DNA of 64,000 nucleotides, from NCBI GenBank assembly GCA_016716705.1, contig JADJVF010000009.1:62001-126000 (forward strand), in the 5' to 3' direction. This document shows positions 61,171-64,000 of this stretch, piece after piece. Below the pieces are notes generated by a model, which searched no databases, was not told the DNA's origin, and saw only the letters and a list, made by a program, of their open reading frames with translations. This DNA comes from Holophagales bacterium (GTDB taxonomy: Bacteria > Acidobacteriota > Thermoanaerobaculia > UBA5066). How positions within the stretch are numbered: position 1 is the first letter of the stretch; every line of letters starts with the position of its first letter. Position numbers and translations under genes: made by a program.

Positions 61171-61641
61171 ATGACGGAAGCCGTCGACGAACGCCGACTT
61201 TTCGCCGATTTCCTGAGGCGGCGCGGGCTCAAGACGACCCGCGAGCGGACCGCTCTCTTCGAGGAGATCTTCGCCACCCATCACCACTTCGACGCCGACG
61301 ACCTCGTCGTGCGCCTGCGGGGGAAGGGGAAGAAGGTCAGCCGGGCGACGGTCTACCGGACGCTCGACCTCCTCTACGACTGCGGACTCGTTTCGCGGGT
61401 TCGCCTGAACGACGAGAAGTACCGCTACGAGCGGCTCCTCATCGGCGAGCACCACGATCACCTCGTCTGCACCTCCTGCGGCGGCGTCATCGAGTTCGTG
61501 GAGGCGCGCATCGAGGAGCTGCAGGACGCGGTCTGCCGCAAGTACGGCTTCGCCGCCACGACGCACTCGCACCAGATCCGCGGCGTCTGCGCCGAGTGCC
61601 AGGCGCGCGAGGGGAAGTCCCGCGGGGCGTCGCCGGCGTAG
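61171..61641 (+). CDS. Fur-family transcriptional regulator
   Basis: A 156-residue Fur-type repressor. The winged helix covers about residues 10-85 (LKTTRERTALFEEIFATHHH, KKVSRATVYRTLDLLYDCGL). Metal-site residues follow: EHHDHLVCTSCGGVIEF and a C-terminal HSHQIRGVCAEC. Both CxxC pairs are present, so a structural zinc is likely. Fur, Zur and PerR cannot be told apart by eye. GATATCGT lies nine bases before the ATG and may be a poor -10. Confidence 0.9.
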   Translation: MTEAVDERRLFADFLRRRGLKTTRERTALFEEIFATHHHFDADDLVVRLRGKGKKVSRATVYRTLDLLYDCGLVSRVRLNDEKYRYERLLIGEHHDHLVCTSCGGVIEFVEARIEELQDAVCRKYGFAATTHSHQIRGVCAECQAREGKSRGASPA

Positions 61642-61650
61642 ACGGGCCGC

Positions 61651-63075
61651 ATGGGCCCGGCCATCGTCTGGTTCCGCAGGAACCTCCGCCTCGACGACAA
61701 CCTCCCGCTCGACGCGGCTCTCCGGGCGCACGACGGAGTCGTCCCCGTCTTCGTTCTCGACGACCACTACCTGACGGAGGACTTCTCCCCGCCCCGGCTG
61801 CGGTTTCTCTCGGAGAGCCTCGGCGAGCTGGCGTCGGACCTGGCTGCGAAGGGCTCCCGGCTCCTCTTCCGGAAAGGACCGGCGGGCGACGCGCTCGCCG
61901 CGCTCGCCCGCGAGACGGACGCCGACGCCGTCTACTCGCACCTCGATCACGAGCCGCACGGGACGGAGCTCGCGCGCGAGGCGGAGGCGGCCCTCGCCGC
62001 GCAGGGGACGAAGCTGAGGCTTCTCCCCGACCTCCACCTCGTCCTTCCGGGCTCGCTCCGGACCGAGGCCGGCAAGCCCTTCACCGTCTACACGCCCTAC
62101 GCGCGCCGCTGGCGCGAGGCGGACAAGGCGCTTCCCGTTCCCGCGCCGCCGCGAGTCGCCACGCCGCCCGCCGTCCTCGATGTCCGTTTTCCCTCGATCC
62201 CGATGTCGCGGCCCGCCGGCTTTCGCGTGGAGGGTGCGCCCGCGAACCCGCGGGGCGGCGAGCGAGAGGGCCGGAGGCTCCGGGGCGCGTTCCGCGCGAG
62301 CGCGCTCCACCGCTACGCCCAGGCGCGAGATCTCCCCGGCGTGGACGGCACGTCCCGCCTCTCGCCGCACCTGCGATTCGGAACGGTCGGTATCCGCAGC
62401 CTCCTCGCGGAGGCGAGGTCCGGGTGGAGGGAGGCCGACGAGGCCGGCCGCAGGTCGATCGAAGTCTTCGTCGGCGAGCTGGCGTGGCGGGAGTTCTACG
62501 CCTCGATCCTCGCGACGTTCCCCCGGGTCCTGACCGAGAGCTTCCGGCCGGAGTTCGAGCGCTTCCCCTGGATCACGGGAGAGCTGGCCGACGCGCGCTT
62601 CGCGGCCTGGCGCGACGGGCGCACCGGCTACCCGATCGTCGACGCGGGGATGCGGCAGCTCGCGCACGAGGGGTGGATGCACAACCGCGTCCGGATGGTC
62701 GTCGCCTCGTTTCTCACGAAGCACCTCCTCGTCGACTGGCGCCGTGGCGAGGCCCACTTCCGGGCGAGCCTCGCCGACGGCGACCCCGCCTCGAACAACG
62801 GAGGCTGGCAGTGGTCCGCCGGCTGCGGCACCGACGCCCAGCCCTTCTTCCGGATCTTCAACCCCGTCCTGCAGGGAGAGCGGTTCGACCCGGACGGGAC
62901 GTACGTGAAGCGCTGGGTCCCCGAGATCGCGTCGTGGAAGAGCGCGGGCGGAGATCTCCACGCGCCGTGGCGGGCGTCGACTCCGCCGCCGGGCTACCCC
63001 GCCCCGATCGTCGACCACGCGGCGGCGCGGGCGAAGGCGCTCGCGGCGTTCGCGACGATCAGGGCCGCTCGCTGA
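61651..63075 (+). CDS. phrB: Deoxyribodipyrimidine photolyase
   Basis: A 474-residue photolyase/cryptochrome that repairs UV dimers with light. The N-terminal antenna domain begins IVWFRRNLRLDDNLPL. The FAD domain has the signatures TSRLSPHLRFGTVGIR, WREFYASILATFPRV, WMHNRVRMVVASFLTKHLL and NNGGWQWSAGCGTDAQPFFR, with FRIFNP after. Active-site Trp residues of the electron chain are present in the WQWSAG region. CPD class I type is likely. It starts 10 bp after the Fur gene and its tail overlaps the convergent transglycosylase gene by 17 bp. Confidence 0.95.
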   Translation: MGPAIVWFRRNLRLDDNLPLDAALRAHDGVVPVFVLDDHYLTEDFSPPRLRFLSESLGELASDLAAKGSRLLFRKGPAGDALAALARETDADAVYSHLDHEPHGTELAREAEAALAAQGTKLRLLPDLHLVLPGSLRTEAGKPFTVYTPYARRWREADKALPVPAPPRVATPPAVLDVRFPSIPMSRPAGFRVEGAPANPRGGEREGRRLRGAFRASALHRYAQARDLPGVDGTSRLSPHLRFGTVGIRSLLAEARSGWREADEAGRRSIEVFVGELAWREFYASILATFPRVLTESFRPEFERFPWITGELADARFAAWRDGRTGYPIVDAGMRQLAHEGWMHNRVRMVVASFLTKHLLVDWRRGEAHFRASLADGDPASNNGGWQWSAGCGTDAQPFFRIFNPVLQGERFDPDGTYVKRWVPEIASWKSAGGDLHAPWRASTPPPGYPAPIVDHAAARAKALAAFATIRAAR

Positions 63076-64000
63076 CCGGGCTCGCCTCGAGCGGGAGGGG
63101 CTCCACCGGCACGCCGTGGAGGACGGCGTACGCCGCCTCGAAGAAGAGGACCCTCTTCACGTAGTCGCGGGGCTCGAAGAGCGGCATCGCCTCGAGAAAC
63201 TCGTCGGCGGCGAGGCCGGGCGCCTGCCGTCTCCAGCGTTTCGGCCGCCCGGGCCCGGCGTTGTAGCCGGCGAGAGCGGCGATCCGGTCGCCGTCGAACT
63301 CGCGCAGCATCATCGCGAGATAGCGCGCCCCGAGCTTCACGTTCACCTCGGGGTCCTTCAGGTCCGGCCGGCCGCGCTTGTTCTCCTTTCGGAGGAGGTA
63401 GCGCCCCGTGCCCGGCATCACCTGCATCAGGCCGGTGGCTCCGGCGCCGGAACGGGCCGTCGTCTGGAAGAGGCTCTCCTGTCGGATGACGCCGTAGACG
63501 AGGGCGGGCGGGAGGCCGTTCGCCGCCGCCTCGCGGACGATGAGCGCTTCCTGCCGGAACGGGTAGAAGGCGCGCCGGACCGCCAGGGGCACGGCCCCCT
63601 CGTCCGGCGTCCCGAGCTCCGGCCAGCGCGCTTTCAGCAGCCCCGTCGCGCGGCGGAACTCGGTCCGCTCGGCCGCGCAGGCGGCGAGGAAGAACGGGTC
63701 GGACGAGCTCTCCGTCTCGGCGGCGTCTTCCGCGAGAGAGGCGAGCCCGACGGCGAGGAGCTCTCGCGACGGGAGGGGACGGGTGTCGTCCGAGAAGGTG
63801 GAGGACGGCGGCGTGTCGTCGAGGAGGAGTGCGGCCGACACGGGAACACCGAGCCGCCCGCCGGCCCAGCGGGCGTAGAGGTCCGGAACGGCGGTCGTGA
63901 CGAGGGAGGCGTAGAGGGCGCGCGCGGCGACGTCCCGTCCCAGCGCCTCGAGGGCGCGGGCGGCCCAGTAGGTGGCCCTCCGGCGGACGCCGACGTCGCC
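63059..64000 (-). CDS. Soluble lytic transglycosylase, 5' end beyond window
   Basis: The frame stays open to the window edge, so the N-terminus is missing. The visible 310 or so residues hold the end of the superhelical U/L domain (YWAARALEALGRDVAARALY) and a complete SLT catalytic domain: VYGVIRQESLFQTTARSGAG with the catalytic Glu, ATGLMQVMPGTGRYLL, VNVKLGARYLAMMLREFDGD and LAGYNAGPGRPKRW. It cleaves peptidoglycan glycan strands to anhydro-muropeptides, which fits Mpl recycling elsewhere in the window. No signal peptide can be judged. Confidence 0.9.
   Translation of the reverse strand, partial: GDVGVRRRATYWAARALEALGRDVAARALYASLVTTAVPDLYARWAGGRLGVPVSAALLLDDTPPSSTFSDDTRPLPSRELLAVGLASLAEDAAETESSSDPFFLAACAAERTEFRRATGLLKARWPELGTPDEGAVPLAVRRAFYPFRQEALIVREAAANGLPPALVYGVIRQESLFQTTARSGAGATGLMQVMPGTGRYLLRKENKRGRPDLKDPEVNVKLGARYLAMMLREFDGDRIAALAGYNAGPGRPKRWRRQAPGLAADEFLEAMPLFEPRDYVKRVLFFEAAYAVLHGVPVEPLPLEASPVSERP

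Overview
The window is a GC-rich bacterial chromosome segment that carries the replication origin. No rRNA, tRNA, insertion sequence, prophage or CRISPR array was seen, and no gene-free stretch exceeds 300 bp. The content points to the Acidobacteriota, perhaps the Thermoanaerobaculia: oriC-type gene order, a class II ribonucleotide reductase, TrmFO, SufT, DUF1573 and DUF507 proteins, and a secreted-protease/Omp85 fusion. This placement is inference from gene content, not from a tree.

Origin region (1-17.8 kb). Reading leftward from about 8.64 kb is the compact series rpmH-rnpA-yidD-yidC-mnmE-mnmG-rsmG-parA-parB-bactofilin, mostly with 4-bp start/stop overlaps. Two near-consensus parS sites flank the parA start; the second lies in a decayed copy of the first codons of parA. 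Reading rightward are dnaA-dnaN-recF-gyrB-gyrA. The 223-bp dnaA-dnaN gap contains a Bacillus-like unwinding element: a degenerate DnaA box, a GC tract and DnaA-trios.

17.8-31.9 kb. A transaldolase-family protein without its Schiff-base lysine and a DUF507 protein follow gyrA. Next come a pdxR-pdxS-pdxT vitamin B6 cluster (pdxR frameshifted), an arylamine-acetyltransferase-like protein, a class II cyclic-nucleotide phosphodiesterase-like enzyme, and a three-gene envelope operon ending in a peptidase/beta-propeller/Omp85 fusion. dprA and topA follow.

31.9-45 kb. trmFO, xerC, hslV and hslU keep the order known from Firmicutes (dprA-topA-trmFO-xerC-hslV-hslU) but are interrupted by a triple beta-gamma-crystallin protein, two sister methyltransferases, a cytochrome c and a secreted protein of unknown function. 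hslV and the following lipoprotein gene each show an apparent one-base frameshift. dapF, a FAHD hydrolase and mpl follow.

45-64 kb. Here lie a DUF1573 protein, two secreted proteins, a TetR regulator, a sodium:solute symporter, DUF2203, a thioesterase, a histidine-kinase-like protein without its phosphoacceptor histidine, and sufT-MFS. They are followed by an A-type Fe-S carrier, nrdJ behind two NrdR-box-like sites, a zinc protein, a four-helix membrane protein, and a prephenate dehydratase-like/DAHP synthase/chorismate mutase fusion behind a terminator-like attenuator. The window closes with YjbQ, a Fur-family regulator, a photolyase and a truncated lytic transglycosylase.

Many genes overlap by 4 bp and GTG starts are common. 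Three single-base frameshifts in conserved genes suggest draft-quality sequence or very recent lesions.
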